A stretch of DNA of 30,741 nucleotides from NCBI GenBank assembly GCA_013298375.1, contig JAAFHM010000005.1, positions 1 to 30,741 on the forward strand. Direction: 5' to 3'. Source of the stretch: Ignavibacteria bacterium (GTDB taxonomy: Bacteria; Bacteroidota; Ignavibacteria; Kapaibacteriales; UBA4661). The translations under genes and the position numbers were made by a program. The notes under the pieces were generated by a model that was not told the DNA's origin, ran no database searches, and was given only the letters and a program-made list of their open reading frames with translations. Of this stretch, positions 15,248-23,569 are shown piece after piece (position 1 is the first letter of the stretch; every line of letters begins with the position of its first letter).

Positions 15248-15663
15248 TGAGTACCTCATACGATGTTCGCTGGAAACAACGCTTTGCAAATTTTGAAAAA
15301 GCGTTTATCTTTCTGGACAATGCCTTGCACATCAAGCAACCAAGCGCCTTAGAAGAAGCTGGTATTGTCCAAGCGTTTGAATTTACATTTGAATTAGCAT
15401 GGAAAACGCTAAAAGATTATCTTGCTGCCAACGGCGTAGATGCGCAATTTCCTCGCGATGTGGTGAAACAAGCATTTCATTATGATTTGATTATCAACGG
15501 CGCTTTGTGGTTGGAAATGCTTGAAAAACGGAGCCTGATGGCTGATACCTACGATGAAGCCAATGCACAAGCCGCAATGCTGCTCATTCGGACAAAATTT
15601 GCGCCGTCGCTCACCGAACTTCATACACACTTGAACATCATAAGCAGACAATATTCTCCATAG
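15247..15663 (+). CDS. HI0074-family (nucleotidyltransferase substrate-binding, HEPN-like) protein
   Basis: A 138-residue all-helical protein of the HI0074 family, part of the HEPN superfamily. Family marks: 'RFANFEKAFIFLDNAL', 'GIVQAFEFTFELAWKTLKDYL', 'VVKQAFHYDLI', 'WLEMLEKRSLMADTYDEA'. It is normally paired with an MNT-type minimal nucleotidyltransferase (HI0073/MntA-like), but none lies in the 10 kb on either side. In typical members the motif reads 'RNLTSHTYDE', giving an RX4H ribonuclease-type motif. Here it reads RSLMADTYDE, so the His is Asp and the Asn is Ser, and a canonical HEPN RNase site is absent. The start ATG overlaps the upstream stop. Confidence 0.85.
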   Translation: MSTSYDVRWKQRFANFEKAFIFLDNALHIKQPSALEEAGIVQAFEFTFELAWKTLKDYLAANGVDAQFPRDVVKQAFHYDLIINGALWLEMLEKRSLMADTYDEANAQAAMLLIRTKFAPSLTELHTHLNIISRQYSP

Positions 15664-15721
15664 AAACCGAAAAAGCACAATTCTTTCAACACATTTTTTC
15701 TCAAGCCTCCAACAACGCATT

Positions 15722-16708
15722 ATGACAGACATCCGCGAACTCAACGAGCGCATCCAACGCGAGAGCGCTTTTATCGAACTTCTGGTTGGCGAAATTAGCA
15801 AAAGTATCGTTGGGCAAAAGTATATGGTCGAACGCCTTTTGATTGCCTTGCTTTCCGACGGACATATTTTGCTGGAGGGCGTTCCCGGACTAGCAAAAAC
15901 GCTTGCTATCAAAACCCTCGCATCGGCTATTGATGCACGCTTCAGCCGTATTCAATTTACTCCCGATTTGCTTCCGGCGGACGTACTCGGCACAACGATT
16001 TACAACCCCGCCACCACGCAATTTTCCGTGCGGCAAGGACCCATTTTTGCCAATTTTATTCTTGCCGATGAAATCAACCGCGCTCCAGCAAAGGTACAGA
16101 GCGCCCTTCTGGAAGCAATGCAAGAGCGCCAAGTCACGATTGGCGAAAAAACGTTCAAGCTGGAAGAGCCATTTTTGGTGCTGGCAACGCAAAATCCAAT
16201 TGAGCAAGAAGGCACCTACCCGCTTCCTGAAGCGCAAGTTGACCGCTTTATGCTCAAGGCGCTTATTACCTATCCTACACGCGAGGACGAGCGTATGATT
16301 ATGCGCCAGAATCTCTCGAATGAGAAAGTAAATATCAATCCTGTTGTCTCGCCGCAAAGTATCTTGAAAGCCCGTGCTGTGGTGCGCGAGGTCTATATGG
16401 ATGAAAAAATCGAACAATACATTTTAGACATCGTTGCCGCGACCCGCAACCCGCAACAATACAAGCTCGGCAAGCTGGCAAACCTCATTAGCTACGGCGG
16501 CTCGCCCCGTGCGACGATCGCGCTGGCAACGGCATCGAAGGCATTCGCCTTTATCCGTCATCGTGGGTACGTGATTCCAGAGGATGTTCGGGCAATTTGC
16601 CACGACGTACTGAGACACCGCATCGGATTGACCTACGAAGCGGAAGCAGAAAATATGCGCTCCGAAGACATAATTAACGAATTGTTGAACGCAGTAGAGG
16701 TTCCTTAA
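15722..16708 (+). CDS. MoxR-family AAA+ ATPase
   Basis: A 328-residue MoxR ATPase, thought to act as a chaperone for assembly or activation of partner complexes. The Walker A motif is GVPGLAKT (53-60), Walker B is ILADEIN (D116, E117), sensor 1 is in ATQNP (N158), and 'PLPEAQVDRF' holds the arginine-finger region. In many genomes MoxR precedes DUF58 and VWA (BatA/BatB-type) genes. Here those are replaced by a lipoprotein gene whose ATG overlaps the MoxR stop by one base, followed by a DUF4175 gene. That layout suggests the three products work together at the envelope. The start is the ATG at 15722. Confidence 0.95.
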   Translation: MTDIRELNERIQRESAFIELLVGEISKSIVGQKYMVERLLIALLSDGHILLEGVPGLAKTLAIKTLASAIDARFSRIQFTPDLLPADVLGTTIYNPATTQFSVRQGPIFANFILADEINRAPAKVQSALLEAMQERQVTIGEKTFKLEEPFLVLATQNPIEQEGTYPLPEAQVDRFMLKALITYPTREDERMIMRQNLSNEKVNINPVVSPQSILKARAVVREVYMDEKIEQYILDIVAATRNPQQYKLGKLANLISYGGSPRATIALATASKAFAFIRHRGYVIPEDVRAICHDVLRHRIGLTYEAEAENMRSEDIINELLNAVEVP

Positions 16709-18819
16709 TGCGATTAGCGTTGCAGAATAGACTTGTCAAATACGTTGCTACGGCGGTGTGCGCTTTTGTACTGTTAGTGCAGTGGGGATGCGATTTTCCG
16801 ACTGCCCAAACGCCGTTGGGAACGCCCGATTACCAGACCACGCTTGTTCGTTATGTGAAATTGACTGACTCCACCATGAGCGCACCTTCGTCACCGCAGA
16901 TTCTTGAAGCAACATTTGCGACCTATTCTGCCGTAACGCGCTCAAGAGTTGATACAACAATTCGCACAGCAACTGCCGCCAGTATCAGTGTCACCCCGTT
17001 TATTACGCCTTTGTCGGATACGGGACGGGTCACGGTACGCGAAGTAAATCCTGTTCCGGGCAAATCTGATTTCCCGCCAGCACGAATAGTATTTGGGTTG
17101 CGTGGTGCAACCTACACGATTATTGGTTTGCCACCATCGCAAAACCGACGTAATCAGCTCATTGTCGATACGATTTTGACGGTGGCAGCCCTTCCGTCCA
17201 GTCCTCCGGCAAATACCGCCAATATTCGTTTTGTCAACTGCGTCAACGACCTCACAAAGACCTACTCACTGATAGTCGGATGCCCAAGCGGAGCGCCCTT
17301 GAGTGCATATCTCCGATACCGTACCAGTAGTGCTGCGCTGCCAATAGCCGTTTCCGGCGATAATGTTGTGAGCCTTGCCCTAACGGAGCAGGATGTTCCA
17401 ATATCGTCAACAGCAACGGCTCCGCCGGCCGTGCAAAAGGGTTTGTTTAATCTTCGCCCGCTTTCGGCGGGGAATAACTATACGATTCTGCTCTACCAAG
17501 TCAAGGGTGCGCTACGTTTGATGGCGCTCAACGACCGCAATGATGAGAAAATTACTGCTGACACTGCCAATGCGCCGTCCACCTTTGTCCGCGTTGCGAA
17601 TCTCTCCGGCGGTGTGCTGGAATCGGTATTGTACGGCAATAATGCTATCGTCAACGCTGTTTCCAATGACACGCTTACGAAGTATGAATCCGTGACAGCC
17701 TGCACATCGGCGGGAAGCGATACGCTGATTCTCAATCGCCGTAATGGTTTACGCCAACAACGACTGGCAACCTCGCTTGCAGTCAATGGCTCGCAAACGC
17801 TGCTCATTGGCGACAGTTCTGCCGTCGCAGCGCCGGCTCTGACAATGATGATACCGCAAACATCTGTTGCGGTGCGGGTTGTAAATTTGTCCTCGAAAAG
17901 CGTGAGTGTTTTTCGCGGGGCAACTTCGGGAATGAGAATGCAAGCACTGGCAGAAAATTTAGGAAAAGGCAGCATTGGTGGAGCCATCCAAATACCGCGT
18001 GAAACCTTGCAGCCCTTTATGGTCTTTACGACCAATTCTCCGCAACAAATACTGCAAACAAGTGTTGATGCGCTTCCTACTAGAAGCACGGCGACATCGT
18101 ATTTTCTTGTTGTTCAAGACAGTCGGATGGTTTTTGTGCCGGACGAATCTACATTAACTGCCCCAGCAGCAGCAGCCTTGACAGCTATGGGCAAAGGCGC
18201 TCTTGTGCATATTGTTCACGCCTTTGCCGATGAAACGAATGCAACAGCTGTTTCCGTTGGTACTGGAAACGGCACTGGTGGAGTAGTTTTGAGTGATCAG
18301 GTCAGCTATGGAGGGTCGCGATTAACCGTGCTACCCGAAGGAAATGCGCAATTTACGATTGGAGGAGCAACGAGTTCTATGGCAAACGAACCTCTGAAAA
18401 GTAATGCCCATTACGTGGCGATAGGTATTGTTGCGCAGGGCGGGCGGCGAGTCCTTGTTGAGCGCGGGCTGTGGACACAAGAAGGAAATAATACGAAATT
18501 TACCCCAAGCCTTGCTCAAGGCTCTGCCCGATATTTGAATGCAACACTTGATGTCGATAGCGTTCGTGTTGATGCCGGATCCGGTAGAGGTCTTACATTT
18601 GATCGCAATATGGACAAAGGGAAGTTTATCTATACATATGAGCCATTTATGACGAATCAAATCGCTACGTTACGATTCAATTATGGTGATAAAAACTTCT
18701 ATACAGCACAAAGTCTAAACTTTTCCGTCGGCAGAGCGTACACTATAATTTTTTCAGGACGCGCAAAGGATAGCAACGGTAACAATGCGTATAATGTTAT
18801 TCTTCTCCAAGAGTTTTGA
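16708..18819 (+). CDS. Large exported lipoprotein with DUF4397-like beta repeats
   Basis: A 703-residue protein with an N-terminal signal 'VKYVATAVCAFVLLVQWGC'; C28 is a possible lipidated Cys in a relaxed lipobox of the kind seen in Bacteroidota. The mature part is Ser/Thr/Ala/Val-rich and appears to be built from several beta-sandwich units beginning 'ANIRFVNC', 'TFVRVANLSG', 'VAVRVVNLSSKSVSVF', 'ALVHIVHAFAD' and 'GSARYLNATLDVDSVRV'. These resemble DUF4397 domains ('vRvvN.sp.a..v.v...'), found on secreted and surface proteins. No enzyme motif is seen. It is coupled to MoxR (1-base overlap) and to the DUF4175 gene. It probably sits in the periplasm or outer membrane. Confidence 0.65.
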   Translation: MRLALQNRLVKYVATAVCAFVLLVQWGCDFPTAQTPLGTPDYQTTLVRYVKLTDSTMSAPSSPQILEATFATYSAVTRSRVDTTIRTATAASISVTPFITPLSDTGRVTVREVNPVPGKSDFPPARIVFGLRGATYTIIGLPPSQNRRNQLIVDTILTVAALPSSPPANTANIRFVNCVNDLTKTYSLIVGCPSGAPLSAYLRYRTSSAALPIAVSGDNVVSLALTEQDVPISSTATAPPAVQKGLFNLRPLSAGNNYTILLYQVKGALRLMALNDRNDEKITADTANAPSTFVRVANLSGGVLESVLYGNNAIVNAVSNDTLTKYESVTACTSAGSDTLILNRRNGLRQQRLATSLAVNGSQTLLIGDSSAVAAPALTMMIPQTSVAVRVVNLSSKSVSVFRGATSGMRMQALAENLGKGSIGGAIQIPRETLQPFMVFTTNSPQQILQTSVDALPTRSTATSYFLVVQDSRMVFVPDESTLTAPAAAALTAMGKGALVHIVHAFADETNATAVSVGTGNGTGGVVLSDQVSYGGSRLTVLPEGNAQFTIGGATSSMANEPLKSNAHYVAIGIVAQGGRRVLVERGLWTQEGNNTKFTPSLAQGSARYLNATLDVDSVRVDAGSGRGLTFDRNMDKGKFIYTYEPFMTNQIATLRFNYGDKNFYTAQSLNFSVGRAYTIIFSGRAKDSNGNNAYNVILLQEF

Positions 18820-18851
18820 AAAATATTTCCTTCGATAATTTTCCCAAAGCC

Positions 18852-21800
18852 ATGAACGATTACCAATCCCTCTACGAGCGCATCGTCACGCGCCTTCAAA
18901 GCGTCCGCTCGAAAGAACTGACGCTTTCGCTTACCTCTGGTCTGCTCTGGGCGGGAGCCTGTTCGCTGGCATTATTGCTGGTTTTGACGGGGATTGAGGC
19001 ATTAGCATATTCCGGCATTGCTTCGCGGACGACGATGGTGGCGGTGTGGCTCTTGGGAACGATGGTGGTTCTGAGCGTGTTCGCGGGCAAAGCAATTATG
19101 CGGCTTGTAGGGATTCAACCCAAAGACACCGATGACACGATGGCTCTGCGCGTCGGGCGTTTTTACGACGATGTGCAAGACAAACTTTTGAACGCGCTTC
19201 AACTCTACCGTTCCAGCACCATACAAGGCGCTTATTCCAACGAACTCGCTTTGGCAAATTTCGGTGCTGTTGGCTCACGTGCTGAAACTCTTGATTTTGA
19301 GGCAATTTTAGACAAAAAACCTCGCAAGACCGCATTCATGCTCTTTGGCGGTGTGGCGGTATTCACGGCGCTTGTCTTTGCGATTTTTCCGAGCGCAATG
19401 GGTTCGGCGCTTTACCGTTTGCGGCATTTTTCGCAGTCATTTATCCCACCGGCACCGTTTGTACTCATTTTGGAGCCTCTTCAGCAAAAAGTCTTGCGAG
19501 GGGCAACCGTAGAAATCCGCGTCCGCACAGCACAGAACCCGGAAATAAGCAAATACGGGCCTCCTATGGAAATCATGCTCCGTTTGCGGGAAAAATTGGA
19601 CGGCTCGTCGTCGTCAGGCGATGAAACCTTTGATTCCTTCACGCTCCGCCCCGATTCATTGGGCGTTTTTCGCTTCAATCTTCCGGCGGTCAAACGCAGC
19701 GTGGAAGTCTTCGCCGAAGTGCCGTGGTACTTAGATGTTGTGCGCTCGGAGCGCGGTGCAATTACCGTTTTCGATCGTCCCGATATTCGCGGACTTTCCG
19801 GCAGTGTCACGCCTCCGGCATACACCAAAATTCCACCTCGCAGCCTTGATGAAAACACGGCTTCAGTGATGTCGCTTGCGGGGTCGCGTGTAGAACTGAC
19901 GGCACTTTCCAATAAAGTCTTGAAACGTGCGGAAATTGTCCTGTTGAAAAATTCTGCAACAGGCGATTCCACCAAACGCGATACCGTGCGTGTCCCTTTG
20001 AATGTTAATGACCGCCGTGCTTCGGGAGCATTTTCGCTGAATTTTTCCGGTGAGTATTTTATTCGCATCGTGGATGAAAATGGTGAGGAAAACGCCGACC
20101 CAATTCGCTATTCTGCCCTTGCCTTGCGCGACGGTGCGCCGTCCATAACGCTCTTGCAGCCCACAAGCGATGCGGAATTGACCGAAACGGGCTTGCTGCC
20201 TATCAAAGTCGCTCTTGCCGATGATTACGGCTTTTCGGGACTAAAGCTGCATTATCGCCGCACGGAATCTCGCTATTCGCCAGCGCAAGAAAAATTTTCG
20301 CAAATTCCGATTGGATTTATGGGTAGCGAAAAGTCCTTGGAAGTGCCGTATATCTGGGATTTGAACAAAATCGGGCTTGCGCCATCGGATAAATACGAGT
20401 TTTTCCTTGAAGTCACCGATAATGACGTTGTGACGGGTCCCAAATCATCCCGAACCAGCATTCTGACAGCGCGGTTGCCGTCTCTGGATGAAATTTTCAA
20501 AGAAGCGGATAAAACGCAGGAAATCGCTGCGAAAGATTTGCAAAAAGTGCTAAAAGATGCCGAAACGATGAAACGCGACATGGAGGAAATCTCCCGCGAA
20601 CTCCGCAAACAACAGGAAAAACCGCAAGCCGATTGGAAAGAAAAGAAGCGGATAGAAGACTTGCTCAAAAAGCAAGACGATATGCAAAAGCGCGTGGAAA
20701 ACGTGCAGAAGCAGCTTGAGGACATGACGCAGAAACTCCAGCAAAATCAAAGCATTTCGCCAGAAACCATGCAGCAATACATGGAGGTTCAGAAGTTGCT
20801 CAAGCAAGTCAACGTGCCGGAGATGCAAAAAGCAATGCAGCAAATGCAACGCGCATTAGACCAAATGCAGCCGGAGCAGCTTCAACAGGCGCTTCAAAAA
20901 TTCCAATTCAACGAAGAAGATTTCAAAAAGTCTATTGAGCGGACGATGAAAATTTTGAAGCGCGTTCAAGCGAATCAAAAATCGGACGAGCTTGCCAAAC
21001 GTGCGAAAGAGTTGGATGAGCAGCAGCGCGATTTGGAAAAGCAAATGGACAACGCGAACATGAACGACAAGCAAAAGCGCGACGAAATGGCGGAAAAACA
21101 GGAGAAACTCAAGGAAGATATGCAGAATCTGAGTAAAGAGACCGATGACCTTGAGCAACTCATGAAAGAAATTCAGGAAAAAGGCGGACGCGATATGCCG
21201 ATGGAAGAGATGAAAAAGGCTCAGGAAGCGCTTCAAAAGGAGCAGACAGAAAAGGCAATGCAAGACGCAAAAGAGCAGATGCAACAAGGCAAACAGCAAG
21301 AAGCAAAGCAGCAGCAGCAAAAGGCGCAGCAAAACTTGCAGAAATTTGCCCAGCAAATGCAAAATCTCAAAAAAGAGATGCAGCGCAATATCCAGCAAGA
21401 GGCAATCAAGCAGCTTCAGAAAGCAACGCAGAATATGCTTGAACTCTCGAAGCGCCAAGAGCAGCTCAAGCAAGAAAGCCAAAATATGGACTACAATTCC
21501 ACGCAATTCCGCGAGAATGCTCAAGACCAAGCCAATGCGCTTCAGGACTTGAAAAACGTGGTTGGTCGTATGGCAGAACTTTCCCAGAAATCCTTCGCCG
21601 TAACGCCGGAAATGGGCAAAGAACTCGGCGAAGCAATGCAGCAAATGGAAAATGCAACCCAAAGCCTTGAAGACCGCAACGCCCAACAAGCCGGACAGCA
21701 ACAAGGCGGCGCAATGTCCGCCATGAACCGTGCTGCGGCGCAGATGCAATCCATGTTGGGGCAGATGCAGCAGGGCAATGGTCCCGGCGGACAGCAACAA

Positions 21801-22403
21801 GGCGAGCAGGGCGAAGGGCAGGGGCAAGGCGGCGCATCCAGCTTTATGGAAAAACTCCAACAAGCCGCCGGACAACAGCAAATGCTGAATCAAGCAATGC
21901 AACAAATGATGCAGGGACAAGGGCAGGGGCAAGGACAGCAACAGCGCTTAGGGCAGCCCGGAGGCGAAGAAGCAGGGCGCATGGCGGCTCAACAAGAGGC
22001 AATCCGCAAATCGCTGGAAGACCTTGCGAAAGACCAAAAAGGCGGCAAACGCGCACTTGGTGACCTCGACAAGATGGCAAAAGAAATGCAGGAAATCGTA
22101 AGCGATATGAAAAGCGGGAATATTTCGGAGGAGACCATTCGCCGTCAAGAGAAGATTTTATCGCGGTTGCTGGATGCAAGCCGCTCGACAAGAGAGCAGG
22201 ATTTTGAGAAGCAGCGCGAAGCAAAATCCGGACAGAATTTCTCCCGCCAAAGCCCCGCAGCAATAGACCTTCGTACCCAAGAAGGGCGCACTCGCGCCTT
22301 GCAAGAACTCCTACGTTCTACGCAGCAAGGCTACACGAAGGATTACGAAGCGCTCATTCGGCGTTATTTCGAGGCGTTGCAGAAGGTGGAGCAGAAAAAT
22401 TGA
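18852..22403 (+). CDS. DUF4175-like giant membrane-anchored coiled-coil protein
   Basis: About 1183 residues. N terminus: two transmembrane helices in the first 75 residues ('GLLWAGACSLALLLVLTGIE', 'MVAVWLLGTMVVLSVFAG') and a third near 165-190. Residues about 200-540 look like beta-rich Ig-like domains ('PAPFVLILEP...VLRGATVEIRVRT', 'SGSVTPPAYTKIPP', 'LPIKVALADDYGFSGLKLHYR'). From about 543 onward there is a very long Gln/Lys/Glu/Met coiled coil, interrupted by Gly/Gln stretches (about 960-1040). This layout matches proteins annotated DUF4175 in Bacteroidota and Proteobacteria, function unknown. The start is the ATG at 18852; a TTG at 18816 overlapping the previous stop is an alternative. 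The C-terminal tail probably forms an extended envelope-spanning or cytoplasmic rod. Confidence 0.8.
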   Translation: MNDYQSLYERIVTRLQSVRSKELTLSLTSGLLWAGACSLALLLVLTGIEALAYSGIASRTTMVAVWLLGTMVVLSVFAGKAIMRLVGIQPKDTDDTMALRVGRFYDDVQDKLLNALQLYRSSTIQGAYSNELALANFGAVGSRAETLDFEAILDKKPRKTAFMLFGGVAVFTALVFAIFPSAMGSALYRLRHFSQSFIPPAPFVLILEPLQQKVLRGATVEIRVRTAQNPEISKYGPPMEIMLRLREKLDGSSSSGDETFDSFTLRPDSLGVFRFNLPAVKRSVEVFAEVPWYLDVVRSERGAITVFDRPDIRGLSGSVTPPAYTKIPPRSLDENTASVMSLAGSRVELTALSNKVLKRAEIVLLKNSATGDSTKRDTVRVPLNVNDRRASGAFSLNFSGEYFIRIVDENGEENADPIRYSALALRDGAPSITLLQPTSDAELTETGLLPIKVALADDYGFSGLKLHYRRTESRYSPAQEKFSQIPIGFMGSEKSLEVPYIWDLNKIGLAPSDKYEFFLEVTDNDVVTGPKSSRTSILTARLPSLDEIFKEADKTQEIAAKDLQKVLKDAETMKRDMEEISRELRKQQEKPQADWKEKKRIEDLLKKQDDMQKRVENVQKQLEDMTQKLQQNQSISPETMQQYMEVQKLLKQVNVPEMQKAMQQMQRALDQMQPEQLQQALQKFQFNEEDFKKSIERTMKILKRVQANQKSDELAKRAKELDEQQRDLEKQMDNANMNDKQKRDEMAEKQEKLKEDMQNLSKETDDLEQLMKEIQEKGGRDMPMEEMKKAQEALQKEQTEKAMQDAKEQMQQGKQQEAKQQQQKAQQNLQKFAQQMQNLKKEMQRNIQQEAIKQLQKATQNMLELSKRQEQLKQESQNMDYNSTQFRENAQDQANALQDLKNVVGRMAELSQKSFAVTPEMGKELGEAMQQMENATQSLEDRNAQQAGQQQGGAMSAMNRAAAQMQSMLGQMQQGNGPGGQQQGEQGEGQGQGGASSFMEKLQQAAGQQQMLNQAMQQMMQGQGQGQGQQQRLGQPGGEEAGRMAAQQEAIRKSLEDLAKDQKGGKRALGDLDKMAKEMQEIVSDMKSGNISEETIRRQEKILSRLLDASRSTREQDFEKQREAKSGQNFSRQSPAAIDLRTQEGRTRALQELLRSTQQGYTKDYEALIRRYFEALQKVEQKN
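20500..22060 (+). repeat. Glutamine/methionine-rich coiled-coil coding region
   Basis: CAG/CAA, AAG/AAA, GAA/GAG and ATG codons dominate, with recurring 'QQMQ', 'KEQMQQGK', 'GQGQGQ' units and a Gly/Gln patch at about 21760-21960. The opposite strand reads as a Leu-rich open frame (20856-21941), which is an artefact of CAG/CAA codons. Confidence 0.8.
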
Positions 22404-22419
22404 GAAAGTTTTTGCGCAA

Positions 22420-23472
22420 TCACACGCGCTCCGCTACTGCCAAAAACTCCCCTAAAATCTTTGTCAATACTCCAAATTCAATCAAAAAGCCATCGTGACC
22501 GTAAGGCGAGGAAATCTCGACATATTCTGCTCCGGGAATATGCGCCGCAAGCAAACGCTGCTCTTCCGGCGGAAAGAGAATATCCGTTGAAATGCCGACA
22601 ACCAGCGTCCGCGCTTGAATCTGCGACAACGCCTCTTCTATGCTGCCGCGCCCACGACCAACATTGTGGCTGTCCATTGCTTTCGAGAGTTGCCAGTAAG
22701 CATGAGCGTTGAAGCGGCGCGTGAGCTTGTCGCCTTGATACGCCTGATAGGAAGCGGCGCGGTAATTATCAAGTTTGTCATTGTAGGGTTCATGCTGGGT
22801 TTTGCTAAAAGTATCGTAATTGCGGTAGGAGAGAATACCAATAGCGCGTGCTGCCTTCAACCCCGCCAAACCAGCATCCAAGCGGTCTTCAAAAAATGTC
22901 GGGTCGGCTTCGAGTGCCAAGCGCTGAGATTCATTAAACGCAATTCCCCATGGCGAATGGCGAGCATTTGTTGCCATTGGCACAATCGTTTCAAAGACCG
23001 TTGGCTCCAAAATTGCCCATTCCAACAACTGCTGCCCGCCCATTGAGCCACCCAAGCCAATCTGTATTTTTTCAATACCTAATTCTTGACGCAAAAGAAT
23101 GTGCGCCCGCGCCATATCCCGCACCGTTACTTGCGGAAACGTGCGAAAATACGGTGTTTCGGTCTCCGGGTTGAGCGTATTTGCTCCTGATGAACCATAA
23201 CACGAACCAAGCATATTTGCGCAAATGATGTAGTATTCCGATGGGTCGAACAAACGCCCCGTCCCGATAAGCCCATCCCACCAGACGGCAGCATCAGAAT
23301 TGCCCGTCAAGGCGTGGCAAACCCATACGACGTTGTCTTTCGCCGCATTGAGTGTGCCGTAACTATGGTAAGCAATATCGAGATACGGGAGAGTAGCGCC
23401 ATTTTCAAGGGTGAAAGGCGTATGAAGACGCAAGGTTTTATGCGGTGTGGAGATAAATTGCGGCATACTCAT
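22420..23472 (-). CDS. metX: Homoserine O-acetyltransferase
   Basis: An alpha/beta-hydrolase-fold enzyme of 350 residues that acetylates homoserine with acetyl-CoA, the first committed step of methionine synthesis. The nucleophile elbow GGSMGGQQ gives S143, and the triad is completed by D297 ('STDILFPPEEQ') and H326 ('YGHDGFLIE'). 'CHALTGNSDA' is the oxyanion-hole segment and 'GSSGANTLNPET' a typical MetX loop. Acetyl- versus succinyl-transferase specificity cannot be read from one or two residues, but pairing with metY fits acetyl. The start is the ATG at 23472 (or 23466); a longer frame to 23586 overlaps metY. It lies after metY, with a terminator hairpin between. Confidence 0.93.
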   Translation of the reverse strand: MSMPQFISTPHKTLRLHTPFTLENGATLPYLDIAYHSYGTLNAAKDNVVWVCHALTGNSDAAVWWDGLIGTGRLFDPSEYYIICANMLGSCYGSSGANTLNPETETPYFRTFPQVTVRDMARAHILLRQELGIEKIQIGLGGSMGGQQLLEWAILEPTVFETIVPMATNARHSPWGIAFNESQRLALEADPTFFEDRLDAGLAGLKAARAIGILSYRNYDTFSKTQHEPYNDKLDNYRAASYQAYQGDKLTRRFNAHAYWQLSKAMDSHNVGRGRGSIEEALSQIQARTLVVGISTDILFPPEEQRLLAAHIPGAEYVEISSPYGHDGFLIEFGVLTKILGEFLAVAERV

Positions 23473-23506
23473 AGCATTGGTGGTGATTGAGGGAAGAAAG
23501 AAAAAA

Positions 23507-23546
23507 TGCAGAACGTGGGAAAAGCAAGCCTCCACCACGTTCCGCA
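23507..23546 (-). terminator. Rho-independent terminator between metY and metX
   Basis: On the minus strand TGCGGAACGTGG pairs with CCACGTTCTGCA (12 bp, one G-U) around a 16-base loop and is followed immediately by TTTTTTCTTTC. It begins 24 bases after the metY stop and lies 34 bases before the metX ATG. It should end or reduce the metY transcript before metX. Confidence 0.85.
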
Positions 23547-23569
23547 GAAAGAACAATCCGACGACGATG

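Noticed and set aside
17493..18089. 198-codon minus-strand frame inside the lipoprotein gene
   Set aside because: It is antisense to a continuous 703-codon gene coupled to its neighbours; the product has no recognisable features.
20856..21941. 361-codon Leu-rich open frame on the minus strand
   Set aside because: It is the reverse complement of the Gln-rich coiled coil: CAG/CAA codons read as CTG/TTG. It has no domain, no start signal and a repetitive composition.
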